The notes under the pieces are model-generated. The model was not told the origin of the DNA, did no database searches, and worked only from the letters and a program-made list of their open reading frames with translations. The translations under genes were made by a program, and so were the position numbers. DNA of 64,000 nt from Pleurocapsa sp. FMAR1 (GTDB taxonomy: Bacteria; Cyanobacteriota; Cyanobacteriia; Cyanobacteriales; Xenococcaceae): contig NZ_OY762512.1 of the NCBI RefSeq assembly GCF_963665995.1, positions 4,216,001 to 4,280,000 on the forward strand. The letters are read 5' to 3'. Shown here piece after piece: positions 1 to 9,044 of this stretch. Each line of letters starts with the position of its first letter. Positions within the stretch are counted from its first letter, which is position 1.

Positions 1-2
1 AA

Positions 3-953
3 AAATTTGGTAGTACTTTGAAATCTAAGCAAGGAAATATACGTGGGGATATTAGAAAATCTCAAAGAGATAGTTTTGAATATTTAGAGCAACAAATTAA
101 GGCTGCTTTTCAAGATGTTGTGAATGCCATTCCTAAATTTGCAGAAAATCATTGGAAGGCTGAAGAGCAAGAATTAAATCGAGCCTGGAAACAAAACATT
201 GTAGATATGAATCTTGAAAAGCGTCTTCAATTATCTAATGAAGAAGCCGTCGAGAAATTTAATCAGGAAATTAAAGAATCGTTAGAAGAAATTGGTAAAG
301 AATTACAGCTAATTTCCAAGCTTAATGTTGACAGGTTTGACTTAAATGGTCACGATTCATTTGACGATAAAAAGCTGTTTAAAATTGGCGGTGGCATTAT
401 AGCTGCGATAGGAGTAGGTTTGGCTCTTTTTCCTCCTCTTGCTGGTATCGGTATTGCAATAGGTATTTTTGGTACTGGATTAAATCTAATTTCTAATTGG
501 TTTACATCGAAAGCAGAAAAACGTCGTAAAGCTGTAGAAAATATTTCTCAATCTCTTCGCAAACAGATTGACCAACAAAAACAATCTGTTATCAAGCAAG
601 CTACTAAAAACTTTGAAAAATACTCTTCTAATGTATCCACAAGTATCAACAGTTATTTTGATGAATTGACTGAAGGTTTGGATGATATCTCAAATCGATT
701 ACAAAAAGCTCAAAATAGTTTGGATGCAACGGTTAACTATCTTAACTGTGGATATGCCAAGCGCATAATTGATTGGTCAATGGATCAATACGAACCATTA
801 ACTGTTGAAAATGTAAAGAAAGTTATTGCTAAAGTTAATCGCCATTTTGGGCAAAATATAACTATTCAGACTAAAGCTGAAATTGAGCTTAAAAAATCTT
901 TGTCAGAAATGAAACAAGTAATTCAAGAAGATATCTCAATCAAGCCTTACTAA
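3..953 (+). CDS. Dynamin-like protein, 3' part (start lies outside the window)
   Basis: The frame is open from the left edge, and the first possible start inside the window is only a TTG at 18, so this is probably the C-terminal part of a longer protein. The visible part is mostly charged helix or coiled coil. A hydrophobic glycine-rich segment near residues 125-160 of the TTG-numbered frame contains PPLAGIGIAIGIFG and resembles the membrane-inserting paddle of bacterial dynamins. No GTPase motif is visible, as expected if the G domain lies upstream. It ends 47 bases before a second dynamin-like gene on the same strand, and bacterial dynamins often occur as such pairs. The family assignment rests on architecture and neighbour, not on a catalytic motif. 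Confidence 0.6.
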   Translation, partial: KFGSTLKSKQGNIRGDIRKSQRDSFEYLEQQIKAAFQDVVNAIPKFAENHWKAEEQELNRAWKQNIVDMNLEKRLQLSNEEAVEKFNQEIKESLEEIGKELQLISKLNVDRFDLNGHDSFDDKKLFKIGGGIIAAIGVGLALFPPLAGIGIAIGIFGTGLNLISNWFTSKAEKRRKAVENISQSLRKQIDQQKQSVIKQATKNFEKYSSNVSTSINSYFDELTEGLDDISNRLQKAQNSLDATVNYLNCGYAKRIIDWSMDQYEPLTVENVKKVIAKVNRHFGQNITIQTKAEIELKKSLSEMKQVIQEDISIKPY

Positions 954-1000
954 AATATTAATTTTCTAGCCAAAATACATTAATAAATATTATTAGGTAC

Positions 1001-2773
1001 ATGATGATGAATCAAAATAATCAACAATTTAATGCTGCTGCTATTACCGAAAAATTTAATTGTGCTTGCAAAAACCTAAATTGTTTTCTATCAGAAAAAT
1101 CAAATGAAAATTTCAATCAAATTAAAACCAAATTAGATCGAGATTTACAGAATTATAAACAAGAAGGTTTGATTAGTGTGGCATTTATTGGGCAATATAG
1201 CGCGGGTAAATCAACGATTATTTCTGCACTTACGGGAAAAAGAGATATTAAGATTGATGCAGACATTGCCACAGACAAAACCGCTAGCTATAACTGGAAT
1301 GATATTAAGATCGTTGATACTCCTGGCTTGTTTACAGATCGCGAAGATCACGATGCTATTACCTATGAAGCGATCGATAAAGCTGACTTACTGGTTTTCT
1401 CCCTGACTTATATGCTATTTGATTCGGTGACAGTAGAGAATTTTAAAAAGCTAGCCTACGAAAAAGGCTATGCCTGGAAAATGATGCTGGTAGTTAACAA
1501 AATGTCTGATGAAGCAGGGGAAGAAGCAGAAAAAATAATTAACTATCGCCATAGTTTAGCTGAAGCACTAAAACCATATTCCCTTGATGATTTTCCTGTA
1601 TGTTTTATCGATGCCAAAGATTATTGCGACGGTGCGGATGAAAATGATGAATTTCTATGTGAAATTAGTCGCTTTGAGACTTTTATTCAAGAACTAAATC
1701 AATTTGTCGAACGTCGCGGTTCACTGGCAAAATTAGATACTCCCGTTCGTATTGCCTTAAGCGCAGTTAATGATGTACAAGCCGAACTTGCACGTAATTC
1801 TGGAGGAGATTCAACCTTTTTTGAAATTCTCAATCAGTTGTCACGTCAGGTAAAAAATGAACGCAACCGTGTCAAGATTAAAATTCAAAGTATTGCTTTG
1901 AGATTATCTGCTGCGATCGCTCAAGAAGGAGTAGAATTAGCTAGCTATGTTGGCAAAATTAGCAGTGAAAGCGAATGGGAATACAAGCAAAAAACTGTCA
2001 ATCTAGAAATAGAAAAACAGTATGAGAAAGCTGGGCGAGAAATACAACTTGTCTTTGATGAAGCAGTTAATGATATTAGAGAAGAAGTAGAAAAAGTATT
2101 GCAAGGAAATTTAGCTCAAGCTTATATTGCTTATATAGAGAAATCTTTAGATGCTTCTGTAAATCATATTTATGAAGGAATTAATATTGACGCATTAAAA
2201 AACCAATTTACTGGATTAAATGATATTGCTAACAATATAGGTACTAATATTTTAGAAAATGCTAGTAGAAGCTTTTTAAACACTGCTGGCAAAACTGGCT
2301 TTTTACGAGGTATGGATGTCGCTGGTAGTGGCTTGCATCAAACAGTATTAGGTGTGGGTAAATTTGTAGGATTTAAATTTAAACCCTGGCAAGCTGTGGG
2401 AATAGCTAAAAATATTGGCAACTTTGCTAAATGTTTTGGACCGATTTTTGCGTTTGGTGCTTTGGCTTTAGATGTGGCTGATGTGGCTAAAGAAAGAAAA
2501 CAAGAACAAGATATGGCTGATGCCCGTCGGCAAATTACCAGCCAGTTTCAAAAACTAGCTAAAGATTTAGAACATCAGGTAGAAATTCAATTTTATGAAT
2601 TTGACAAACAGGTTTATGGCGAAATAGAACAACAAATTGCCGATGCTAGAAAACAAAACGAAGATGCGATCGCGTCATCAAATACATGGATGAAAGAACT
2701 ATTAGAAGTTCGTAAAGCTTTTAACGAAATATTGGCAAAAATTAGCTCTTTTAGCGGTGAGGACAACAAATAA
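1001..2773 (+). CDS. Dynamin-like GTPase
   Basis: This 590-residue protein has an N-terminal G domain. The G1 P-loop GQYSAGKST is at residues 64-72, a threonine-containing switch (ATDKTASY) lies near 90-97, and G3 DTPG is at 106-109. A G4-like VVNKMSD at about 164-170 has serine where aspartate is usual. Long helical segments follow, then a hydrophobic stretch around residues 465-495, which is the layout of bacterial dynamin-like proteins that bind and remodel membranes. Known members act in membrane fusion, membrane repair or phage tolerance. Which of these applies here cannot be told. It follows another dynamin-like gene by 47 bases and is probably cotranscribed with it. A terminator-like hairpin follows. 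Confidence 0.8.
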   Translation: MMMNQNNQQFNAAAITEKFNCACKNLNCFLSEKSNENFNQIKTKLDRDLQNYKQEGLISVAFIGQYSAGKSTIISALTGKRDIKIDADIATDKTASYNWNDIKIVDTPGLFTDREDHDAITYEAIDKADLLVFSLTYMLFDSVTVENFKKLAYEKGYAWKMMLVVNKMSDEAGEEAEKIINYRHSLAEALKPYSLDDFPVCFIDAKDYCDGADENDEFLCEISRFETFIQELNQFVERRGSLAKLDTPVRIALSAVNDVQAELARNSGGDSTFFEILNQLSRQVKNERNRVKIKIQSIALRLSAAIAQEGVELASYVGKISSESEWEYKQKTVNLEIEKQYEKAGREIQLVFDEAVNDIREEVEKVLQGNLAQAYIAYIEKSLDASVNHIYEGINIDALKNQFTGLNDIANNIGTNILENASRSFLNTAGKTGFLRGMDVAGSGLHQTVLGVGKFVGFKFKPWQAVGIAKNIGNFAKCFGPIFAFGALALDVADVAKERKQEQDMADARRQITSQFQKLAKDLEHQVEIQFYEFDKQVYGEIEQQIADARKQNEDAIASSNTWMKELLEVRKAFNEILAKISSFSGEDNK

Positions 2774-2795
2774 CTCAAAAAGTAGACTAATAATC

Positions 2796-2824
2796 AAAGA
2801 TAGTTGGTACAGCCAACTATCTTT
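2796..2824 (+). terminator. Hairpin terminator after the dynamin-like genes
   Basis: A perfect 12-bp stem (2796-2807 with 2813-2824) has a 5-base loop and is followed by a short T-rich run (tcttt ctt). It starts 23 bases after the stop of the dynamin-like GTPase, fitting a rho-independent terminator, although the T tract is short. Confidence 0.55.
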
Positions 2825-3127
2825 CTTACCGAACTTGTAATCGTATAAGCCATTTCATGGTGCGATCTCCAGTTTTGTAAATCCCAAAATATGGGCATAT
2901 TATCATTAATCTGCCAGATTCGTCATTTTGGGAAAGGTGATAGCTGCATTTTAACGCCTTTAGCCAATGTTCTGTCCGTTGTCAGACTACAGCATTTTGT
3001 AAACAAATACTAATGTTAGTCCTCATTTTTGGGTAATAATTAGGTGAAATTTAAACCTAGTCCAGCCAAGTTGAACTCAAATCAATTTATTGAAGAATCT
3101 TGAAACCAAGACTCCGTATACTTTTGA
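2825..3127. other. Intergenic stretch between terminator and tRNA
   Basis: About 300 bases with no convincing reading frame. It contains a weak dyad whose arms are CCCAAAAT and ATTTTGGG (near 2882-2935). The end nearest the tRNA is downstream of the tRNA gene. Nothing else is supported. Confidence 0.5.
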
Positions 3128-3207
3128 TGGGCAAAGAGAGACTCGAACTCTCACGATTTCTCGCCACATTTTGAGTGTGGTGCGTCTACCAATTCCGCCA
3201 CTCGCCC
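3128..3207 (-). tRNA. tRNA-Leu(CAA)
   Basis: Read on the minus strand, the sequence folds into a class II tRNA. It has a 7-bp acceptor stem (GGGCGAG with TTTGCCC), a D arm with GGTAGAC, an anticodon stem CCACA/TGTGG with loop CTCAAAA giving anticodon CAA, a short variable arm (CGA/TCG stem) and a T arm GAGAG-TTCGAGT-CTCTC. The variable arm and anticodon identify leucine reading UUG. It has no intron and CCA is not encoded. At 80 nt it is slightly short for tRNA-Leu. Confidence 0.95.
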
Positions 3208-3483
3208 GTGAGTTTGCTCAGAGGTAAGTATAGCGTATATAGGAGGACTATTGCAAGCAACAAGATAAAAAGAGAAAAGTCCTTGTTAAATGTCTTTAAC
3301 AATAAAAAAAGCTAAATTTTGGTAACTTTTCTCCTGCAAGCTTTATAGGTTCGTTAGTAAAAATGCCCGAACCATCGTGATTTTAATCACTTACTAAAAC
3401 TTTGTTTGTTTTTATATTAAATATGTAATTAACATTGTTTATTAAAATTACTAAATCAACTCAAGTCCTAAAGGAGACTAAAC

Positions 3484-4095
3484 ATGGGTATACTCAATAA
3501 ACTCAAAGCAACGGTTCAAGAATCAAAACAATCTCTTAGAGAAATAATTAAAGAATATATCTCATTAGATTCGGGTAACAAGCAATTAATTCTTAAGAAA
3601 AAAACTGTTTTACTCTTTTGTCAGCAAGCCTTGAATAGAGTTGAACAATTGAAAAATCTAGAATTAGACTCATCAGAAGGACTTATTGCTACGGTAGAAC
3701 ATAATAAAGTTAAAGTTAAAATTCATTTTACTTCTGAAAAGATAACTCTGAATAAAGATAATATTGAAGGTGAACTTCGTTTATTAACAACACCTCAATT
3801 TCAGACAAAAAATATTATTTACCGTTACCTCATAGCTGGTTGGCAAAATTTTCTAGGAGGCAAAGTTCCCAATGCTGTGCTACCAGAAAATATTAGAATC
3901 GAAAATAACAAAATATACTACAGTATGCCTAGAAATCAATCACAGCTTTTAGAAGCTCTTTTTTCTAGCTTAAAAAATAAATCGGCATTGAAAACTAGTA
4001 TCAAACAAGGAGAACTAACTATTGAAACTTCTGCTGCTTTGGGTTGGGATGATTTTAACCTGCAAAGCCTGTTTAAGCTTTTGAATAAAAAATAG
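3484..4095 (+). CDS. Hypothetical protein
   Basis: A 203-residue protein that I do not recognise. A good ribosome-binding site (AAAGGAGAC) precedes the ATG. It is lysine-rich with no signal peptide or membrane segment. The N-terminal ~55 residues look helical and the middle (about 65-105) has alternating beta-like segments (VKVKIHF, EGELRLL). A C-terminal part contains conserved-looking aromatic and proline residues (YRYLIAGWQNFLGG). It stands alone between tRNA-Leu (opposite strand) and an ABC ATPase. No function is proposed. Confidence 0.65.
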   Translation: MGILNKLKATVQESKQSLREIIKEYISLDSGNKQLILKKKTVLLFCQQALNRVEQLKNLELDSSEGLIATVEHNKVKVKIHFTSEKITLNKDNIEGELRLLTTPQFQTKNIIYRYLIAGWQNFLGGKVPNAVLPENIRIENNKIYYSMPRNQSQLLEALFSSLKNKSALKTSIKQGELTIETSAALGWDDFNLQSLFKLLNKK

Positions 4096-4200
4096 TTTGA
4101 GCTTTGTTAGCTTCTTTTGAGCAGCTTTAATTACAGAATCTATTCAGAATTGTCAAAATAGAAACATATGTTATTTGAGTCAAGGCGATCGCCTTTGCGT

Positions 4201-4947
4201 ATGAATCTATCTAATCAGTTTTCCCAATCTCAGCCGACCATCATTCGCCTAGAAGCAGTAGAAAAAGTTTACGGTAGTGGCAATACAACAGTTCATGCCT
4301 TAGATAAAGTCGATCTTACTATCCATCAGGGAGAATACTGCTCGATAATGGGTGCGTCTGGTTCAGGCAAATCTACAGTCATGAATATAATTGGCTGTTT
4401 GGATCGACCAACCGCAGGAAAATATTATTTAGACAATATAGCAGTAGCAGGATTAGTTGATGAAGATTTAGCAGAAATTCGCAACCGCAAAATCGGCTTT
4501 GTGTTTCAGCAGTTTCATTTATTGCCTCAAGTTAGTGCCTTAGAAAATGTTATGTTACCCATGGTTTATGCAGGAATACCTAGCAAGGAAAGGCAGGAAA
4601 GAGCAGCCCTAGCCTTAGACAAAGTTGGTTTAGGCAATAGAGTTCACAATCGACCAAATCAGCTTTCTGGAGGGCAACAGCAGCGAGTTGCGATCGCCAG
4701 GGCTATTGTTAACGAACCATTATTATTATTGGCAGATGAACCTACTGGAGCGTTAGACTCCCATACAACCAAAGAAGTATTAGCAATTTTTTGCGAACTA
4801 CATCATAGTGGCATTACCGTAGTTATGGTTACTCACGAGTCCGAGGTAGCTAAACTAACTGAAAGAATTATTTGGTTTAAAGATGGTCAAATAGTTCACT
4901 CTCACCTCACCCCCGAAGAAATGATTGCCGTAGCAGTGGCTACTTAG
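4201..4947 (+). CDS. ABC transporter ATP-binding protein, MacB/LolD/DevA type
   Basis: This is a complete nucleotide-binding subunit: Walker [11 protein letters not shown]-loop [10 protein letters not shown], signature LSGGQQQR, Walker [14 protein letters not shown] and H-loop VTHE. The sequence around the Q-loop and TGALDS is typical of the MacB/LolD/DevA group, which energises export or lipoprotein release together with an FtsX-like permease and an adaptor. No permease or adaptor gene is adjacent, so the partners must be elsewhere. An in-frame ATG at 4168 would add 11 residues. I prefer 4201 because the extra segment encodes a HIP1-containing stretch unlike the family N-terminus, but neither start has a clear ribosome-binding site. 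Confidence 0.88.
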   Translation: MNLSNQFSQSQPTIIRLEAVEKVYGSGNTTVHALDKVDLTIHQGEYCSIMGASGSGKSTVMNIIGCLDRPTAGKYYLDNIAVAGLVDEDLAEIRNRKIGFVFQQFHLLPQVSALENVMLPMVYAGIPSKERQERAALALDKVGLGNRVHNRPNQLSGGQQQRVAIARAIVNEPLLLLADEPTGALDSHTTKEVLAIFCELHHSGITVVMVTHESEVAKLTERIIWFKDGQIVHSHLTPEEMIAVAVAT

Positions 4948-5103
4948 TCTATATATATGTTTACTGCCACAGCGGATTATAAACTAAAACATCATAAAGT
5001 GCTAAGTAAAATGTAGTTTTGTATACTATTATGATTAATAGTAATCACATCACATATTGCTTTGAAGGCAAAAAGTGAGAATTAATTAAGTCGGTAGACA
5101 AAG

Positions 5104-6858
5104 GTGGATTTCAAGAGCGAAAAGCATTTATCTGTACGTCCAGGCGTTCAGCAAGCAACAATGGATTATTCTCAGCTAGAACCTACTTATTCTTCGCGCT
5201 ATGATGCCAAAGCGATCGGGTCTCAGTATCGTTGGCGACCTTTGCGGGTAATCTGGCGGGCGATCGCCGTTATTTGGCTATTTGGCAATTTTGCCCTGCA
5301 TCTCTTATTCGATAAGTGGACAAATAGAGTGGCTGTAAATCGGCAAAAGCGAGCTATTGAACTGCGCCGAGTCTTAACCAAACTAGGCCCTACATACATC
5401 AAGGTAGGACAGGCTCTTTCTACCAGACCCGATCTGATTCGCAAGGATTTTTTAGATGAGTTAATTAAGCTTCAGGATCAGCTTCCAGCTTTTGATAACC
5501 GAATTGCTTTTAAAATCATCGAATTGGAGCTAGAACGCTCTATCGAAGAAGCCTATCGAGAATTTTCCGCTAACCCTGTGGCTGCTGCCAGCTTGGGTCA
5601 AGTATATAAGGCGGTGCTGCATACTGGCGAAGATGTGGCTGTAAAAGTTCAACGTCCTAATTTACGTCCTACACTCAATCTCGATCTTTATTTAATGAGA
5701 CGTATAGCGGTTTGGGTAGAGCCTTGGCTACCGCTAAACTTGGGTCATGACTTGGCTCTAATTGTTGATGAATTTGGGATGAAACTATTTGAAGAAATAG
5801 ATTATTATCACGAGGCAAGAAACGCCGAACAGTTTGCTCTTAATTTTGCTGGCGATCCTGATGTTAAGGTGCCAGTGATTTATAACCAGTTTAGTAGCGA
5901 AAAAGTCTTAACCTTGGAGTGGATTGATGGCATCAAGCTAACTGACTTAGATAAATTAGCAGCAGCAGGTTTGGATGCAGACAATCTGATTAAAATTGGT
6001 GTAACTTCAGGCTTGCGTCAGCTATTGGAATATGGCTTTTTCCATGCCGATCCTCATCCTGGTAATTTATTTGCTACCCTTGATGGTCGCATGGCTTATA
6101 TCGACTTTGGCATGATGGATCAGCTTAGTGAGTCGATGAAAGAAACTATAGCCAGTGCTGTAGTGCAGCTAATTAACCGTGACTATCAGAGTTTGGCAAG
6201 AGATTTTGTCAGCTTGGGCTTTTTGACTCCTGAGACGGATATTCAGCCTATTGTCCCAGCATTAGAAAAAGTTTTGGGTAATGCCATCGGTGAAAGCGTC
6301 GGTGATTTTAACTTTAAGACCATTACCGACGAGTTTTCTGAACTAATGTACGAGTACCCTTTCCGCTTACCTGCTAAGTTTGCCCTGATTATTCGCTCTT
6401 TGATTACTCAAGAAGGATTAGCACTTAGCCTTAACCCCGACTTCAGAATTGTCGAGGTGTCTTATCCCTATGTATCTCAGAGGCTATTAACGGGTGAATC
6501 GCCTCAGTTAAGACGACGTTTACTAGATGTTTTAATTCAAGACGGCAAATTCCAGTGGACAAGATTAGAAAATATGATTGCGATCGCCAGTGCCGATGAC
6601 AACTTCGATCTATTGCCTACAGCCCGCCTAGGTTTACAGTATATTCTTTCAGAAGAAGGTCAATATTTGCGCCAGCAGCTACTTATTGCTTTAACTGAAG
6701 GCGATCGCCTGCATACTGATGAGGTGAAAAGACTCTGGAGTTTAATTCAAGACGATATTAAACCGCAAAAGATACTTGACCTAGCTTTTAATACTTTTCG
6801 TCAGATCTCTGCTGATAGCGTCGCTGCGATTATTCCTTCTGCTACCACTTCAAGATAA
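5104..6858 (+). CDS. ABC1/UbiB (AarF) family kinase-like protein
   Basis: A protein-kinase-like fold of the ABC1/UbiB family, whose members act in prenylquinone metabolism or lipid homeostasis in membranes. Family marks are KVGQALSTRPDL (residues 100-111), the alanine-rich nucleotide loop PVAAASLGQVY (158-168) replacing the usual glycine-rich loop, VAVKVQRP with lysine 181, HADPHPGNL as catalytic loop and YIDFGMMD as the metal-binding DFG. At 584 residues it has the usual length for cyanobacterial paralogues. The GTG at 5104 is the longest start. ATG 5161 (20th codon) is an equally good candidate, and neither has a strong ribosome-binding site. The exact substrate is unknown. Confidence 0.88.
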   Translation: MDFKSEKHLSVRPGVQQATMDYSQLEPTYSSRYDAKAIGSQYRWRPLRVIWRAIAVIWLFGNFALHLLFDKWTNRVAVNRQKRAIELRRVLTKLGPTYIKVGQALSTRPDLIRKDFLDELIKLQDQLPAFDNRIAFKIIELELERSIEEAYREFSANPVAAASLGQVYKAVLHTGEDVAVKVQRPNLRPTLNLDLYLMRRIAVWVEPWLPLNLGHDLALIVDEFGMKLFEEIDYYHEARNAEQFALNFAGDPDVKVPVIYNQFSSEKVLTLEWIDGIKLTDLDKLAAAGLDADNLIKIGVTSGLRQLLEYGFFHADPHPGNLFATLDGRMAYIDFGMMDQLSESMKETIASAVVQLINRDYQSLARDFVSLGFLTPETDIQPIVPALEKVLGNAIGESVGDFNFKTITDEFSELMYEYPFRLPAKFALIIRSLITQEGLALSLNPDFRIVEVSYPYVSQRLLTGESPQLRRRLLDVLIQDGKFQWTRLENMIAIASADDNFDLLPTARLGLQYILSEEGQYLRQQLLIALTEGDRLHTDEVKRLWSLIQDDIKPQKILDLAFNTFRQISADSVAAIIPSATTSR

Positions 6859-6900
6859 AGTAATAAAACATTTAGTTTGAGTTTTAAAGTTAATAATTTT

Positions 6901-7263
6901 ATGTATTATTTCCCACAGCCACCTTATCTTGCAGCCCTGATTGGCTTATTTGTTGCTTTTACTTTTGGTTTAGTGTTTGAAAAATTAATCGAACAAAAAT
7001 TACAGGAATCATATAGAAATTCTGAGGCAGAAAATTCTTTCAAATTGGATAATCCCATCCTAGTTGCTAGTTATTTGGGAACTTGTTTTGGATCCTGGCT
7101 GTTTCTGGGAGGAGGCTTTTTAATCTTTAGTTTTGGAGTTATTCCCGCCTATGGTGTTGCTTTATTACTCACTATTGTTACTGGAGCGTTGATTTGGCGA
7201 CAATTAGGTGAAGTTTTGTTACAGATAAAAGCAGGTGGTCCTGAGTCTTTGAGCTTAGATTGA
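6901..7263 (+). CDS. Small membrane protein
   Basis: A protein of about 120 residues with three predicted membrane segments: roughly residues 8-27 (LAALIGLFVAFTFGLVF), 52-75 (GTCFGSWLFLGGGFLIF) and 76-100 (VALLLTIVTGALIW). The frame is open to a TTG at 6877, but ATG 6901 is the likelier start. It lies 42 bases after the ABC1 gene on the same strand and may be cotranscribed. I do not recognise a family. Confidence 0.6.
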   Translation: MYYFPQPPYLAALIGLFVAFTFGLVFEKLIEQKLQESYRNSEAENSFKLDNPILVASYLGTCFGSWLFLGGGFLIFSFGVIPAYGVALLLTIVTGALIWRQLGEVLLQIKAGGPESLSLD

Positions 7264-7437
7264 CATCACAACTATAAACAGTAGTAAAGATAACCAAAAC
7301 TTATTCTGATTAACTAACTCTTGTCGCCAAATCCAGAGAATGCAAGAATAAGAGAAGTTATTAAAAAAAATAAAAGTAATCAATAATTAGTAACTCAACC
7401 AATAACTTTATCAAATTAAGTTCAGGAGATAATCCTA

Positions 7438-7827
7438 ATGGCTGAAGAAAATAAAACCAGCAGTACTCAGGCAGATGAAACTAACGCCAAAACCACAGCT
7501 ACTAAGAGTCGAACCGAAACTAAAGCCAAAACTACAAAGACAGACGACAAAGCTTTAGCCTTATCGGTGCAGCCCAGGGCAATGCTACCTCAAAATAGAC
7601 CCATTGAACCAAGTCACATAGAAATAGTTCACACCTATTCCTCTGTCGGCTCGGATCGCCCAGTTTCCAAGGGTCCCGTTGAATTTAGTAGTACTATAGC
7701 CATATCAGGAAATCGTCCTATTGCTGCTAGCACTCTTCAAATCAGCGAGTCTTATATTATGGGAAATCGTCCTATAGCATCTAATGAATCAGATGATACT
7801 GATAGTCTTATGGGATATCTAGACTAA
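7438..7827 (+). CDS. NRPI-repeat protein of unknown function
   Basis: A soluble 129-residue protein. A strong ribosome-binding site (AGGAGATAATCCT) precedes the ATG. The first ~38 residues are low-complexity Thr/Lys/Ala/Glu. The rest holds four related blocks, each opening with an (N/D)RP(I/V) tetrapeptide (QNRPI, SDRPV, GNRPI, GNRPI). The first three blocks are about 20-25 residues long and run on into a Ser/Thr/Ile-rich strand-like segment. The C-terminus is acidic (ESDDTDSLMGYLD). There is no signal peptide or membrane segment. A well-formed terminator follows, so it is an independent transcription unit. Function unknown. Confidence 0.7.
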   Translation: MAEENKTSSTQADETNAKTTATKSRTETKAKTTKTDDKALALSVQPRAMLPQNRPIEPSHIEIVHTYSSVGSDRPVSKGPVEFSSTIAISGNRPIAASTLQISESYIMGNRPIASNESDDTDSLMGYLD

Positions 7828-7856
7828 CTACCTGCTTCAAACATGAGCAAAAAAGA

Positions 7857-7914
7857 CGAGGAAAGTAAAGCCTGAAACAATATACGTATAGCTTTACTCT
7901 CCTCGTTTTGTTAT
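7857..7914 (+). terminator. Rho-independent terminator
   Basis: A 15-bp stem with one A/C mismatch (7857-7871 with 7891-7905) and a 19-base loop, followed immediately by TTTTGTTATT. It lies 30 bases past the stop of the NRPI-repeat gene, which it should terminate. Confidence 0.75.
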
Positions 7915-8089
7915 TTGATGTTCAATACCGAGACAAGCTTTTGATACTGAGTCGCGCCATCAATAACTTTCTGAGAAAGAATTATTGCCATCTCAACACT
8001 TAAAAAATGATATTAGTTAATAGCAAAAAAATATCAACCCTTTCGTTGAAGGATTGAATATTAATAAGTATTTAGAACAGCGATGCGAA

Positions 8090-8168
8090 CCCGCGTCGCC
8101 GACAGGCGCAAGGGTCCGACACGAGGGCATCCCTAGACGGGAAGCCACGCGGACTTGGGAAAGCGCAT
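8090..8168. repeat. GC-rich repeat-like segment
   Basis: A stretch much richer in GC than its surroundings, with several short palindromes and phrases such as GGCGCAAGGGTCC and GGACTTGGGAAAGCGCAT. Similar phrases (TTCCCAAGTCCGCATGG) recur near 61000. It has no reading frame and looks like a cyanobacterial intergenic repetitive element. Confidence 0.45.
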
Positions 8169-8169
8169 C

Positions 8170-8217
8170 AATACAGCGATCGCCATAACAAATCCTGGTT
8201 ATGGCGATCGCTGTATT
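8170..8217. terminator. Perfect 20-bp hairpin containing HIP1 in both arms
   Basis: Arms 8170-8189 and 8198-8217 are exact reverse complements with an 8-base loop, and each arm contains GCGATCGC. A T run (TTTTT) follows on the plus strand. On the minus strand the structure starts two bases after the stop codon of the ChaB-fusion gene but lacks a following T run. It could be a bidirectional or plus-strand terminator, or an mRNA 3' stabilising hairpin. Confidence 0.5.
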
Positions 8218-8218
8218 T

Positions 8219-8983
8219 TTATGATGCTACTTTAGATTTTGACCAGATGCCATTCTCGTCTTCATCATATTTGTCTTTGATGGTTGCCCAAGCTTTATGC
8301 TCTGCTTGAGTCTCATTGTTTGTTTCATCAAATGCAGCATTATAACTGGCGATAAACTCTTGCTGCGCTGCATCTGAAAGATGAGAGCGAATTTCCGGGG
8401 ATAAATCTTCTGCTCCTTCACAGCGACCAGGACAAGGACGGGGCAAGGTAGAATCATTAATGTGAATTTCTTCTCCTCCTGCGCCCTCGATTAATAGCTG
8501 GTACTCTCCAGATTTATTAGCTGGAACTTCCGCCATCAATAAATACTCACCCGCCTTGACGCGAGTCTCGTAAACCGCAGCCTTCTCCTTGGGCATTCCC
8601 AAAGTAGCTAGAGCCGAAGCCAAACTCGCTCCCGCACCTCCAGCGATCGCTCCAGTGGCAGCACCTAAAAGTACAGAGGTTATTGGTCCAGCCGCTACAA
8701 CCGAACCAATAAAGGGAATAAATAGTACGCCGATACCAGTAAATAAGCTTAAAAGAGAACCAAATAAAGAGCCAAAGACAGCACCAGTACGCAAGCCACC
8801 CAGCACAACGTCTTTTTTACTGATAAATCCAGTAATGCGAGTCTGAGATTGAAAGTTTTGTCCCATTACCGAAATGTGGTCTTGAGGTACGCCACGATCG
8901 ATCAAACGACGGACAATATTATCTATTTGTTCTTCTTCTTTTAAGACTGCGGTGATAGTACGTTCGGCTGTATAATCTGCCAT
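8219..8983 (-). CDS. Glycine-rich stress-type membrane protein fused to a ChaB domain
   Basis: A 254-residue protein with two recognisable parts. Residues 1-170 resemble the general stress protein 17M-like family: an N-terminal alpha/beta module ([20 protein letters not shown]), then a Gly/Ala-rich hydrophobic hairpin at about 75-130, then a closing beta module. Residues ~193-252 match ChaB ([43 protein letters not shown]), originally described as a cation-transport regulator. A strong ribosome-binding site (GAGGAGG) precedes the ATG. It stands 61 bases downstream of dps on the same strand, so the two may be cotranscribed. Function is unproven, but the stress association fits. Confidence 0.8.
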   Translation of the reverse strand: MADYTAERTITAVLKEEEQIDNIVRRLIDRGVPQDHISVMGQNFQSQTRITGFISKKDVVLGGLRTGAVFGSLFGSLLSLFTGIGVLFIPFIGSVVAAGPITSVLLGAATGAIAGGAGASLASALATLGMPKEKAAVYETRVKAGEYLLMAEVPANKSGEYQLLIEGAGGEEIHINDSTLPRPCPGRCEGAEDLSPEIRSHLSDAAQQEFIASYNAAFDETNNETQAEHKAWATIKDKYDEDENGIWSKSKVAS

Positions 8984-9044
8984 CTTCTCTCAATTCCTCC
9001 TCAAAAATGCTTTTGTTTATGGTTTTTGACTAGACAAAATCTAT

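Noticed and set aside
3128-3207. Group I intron in tRNA-Leu, known from cyanobacterial tRNA-Leu(UAA)
   Set aside because: This is the CAA isoacceptor and the anticodon loop is uninterrupted.
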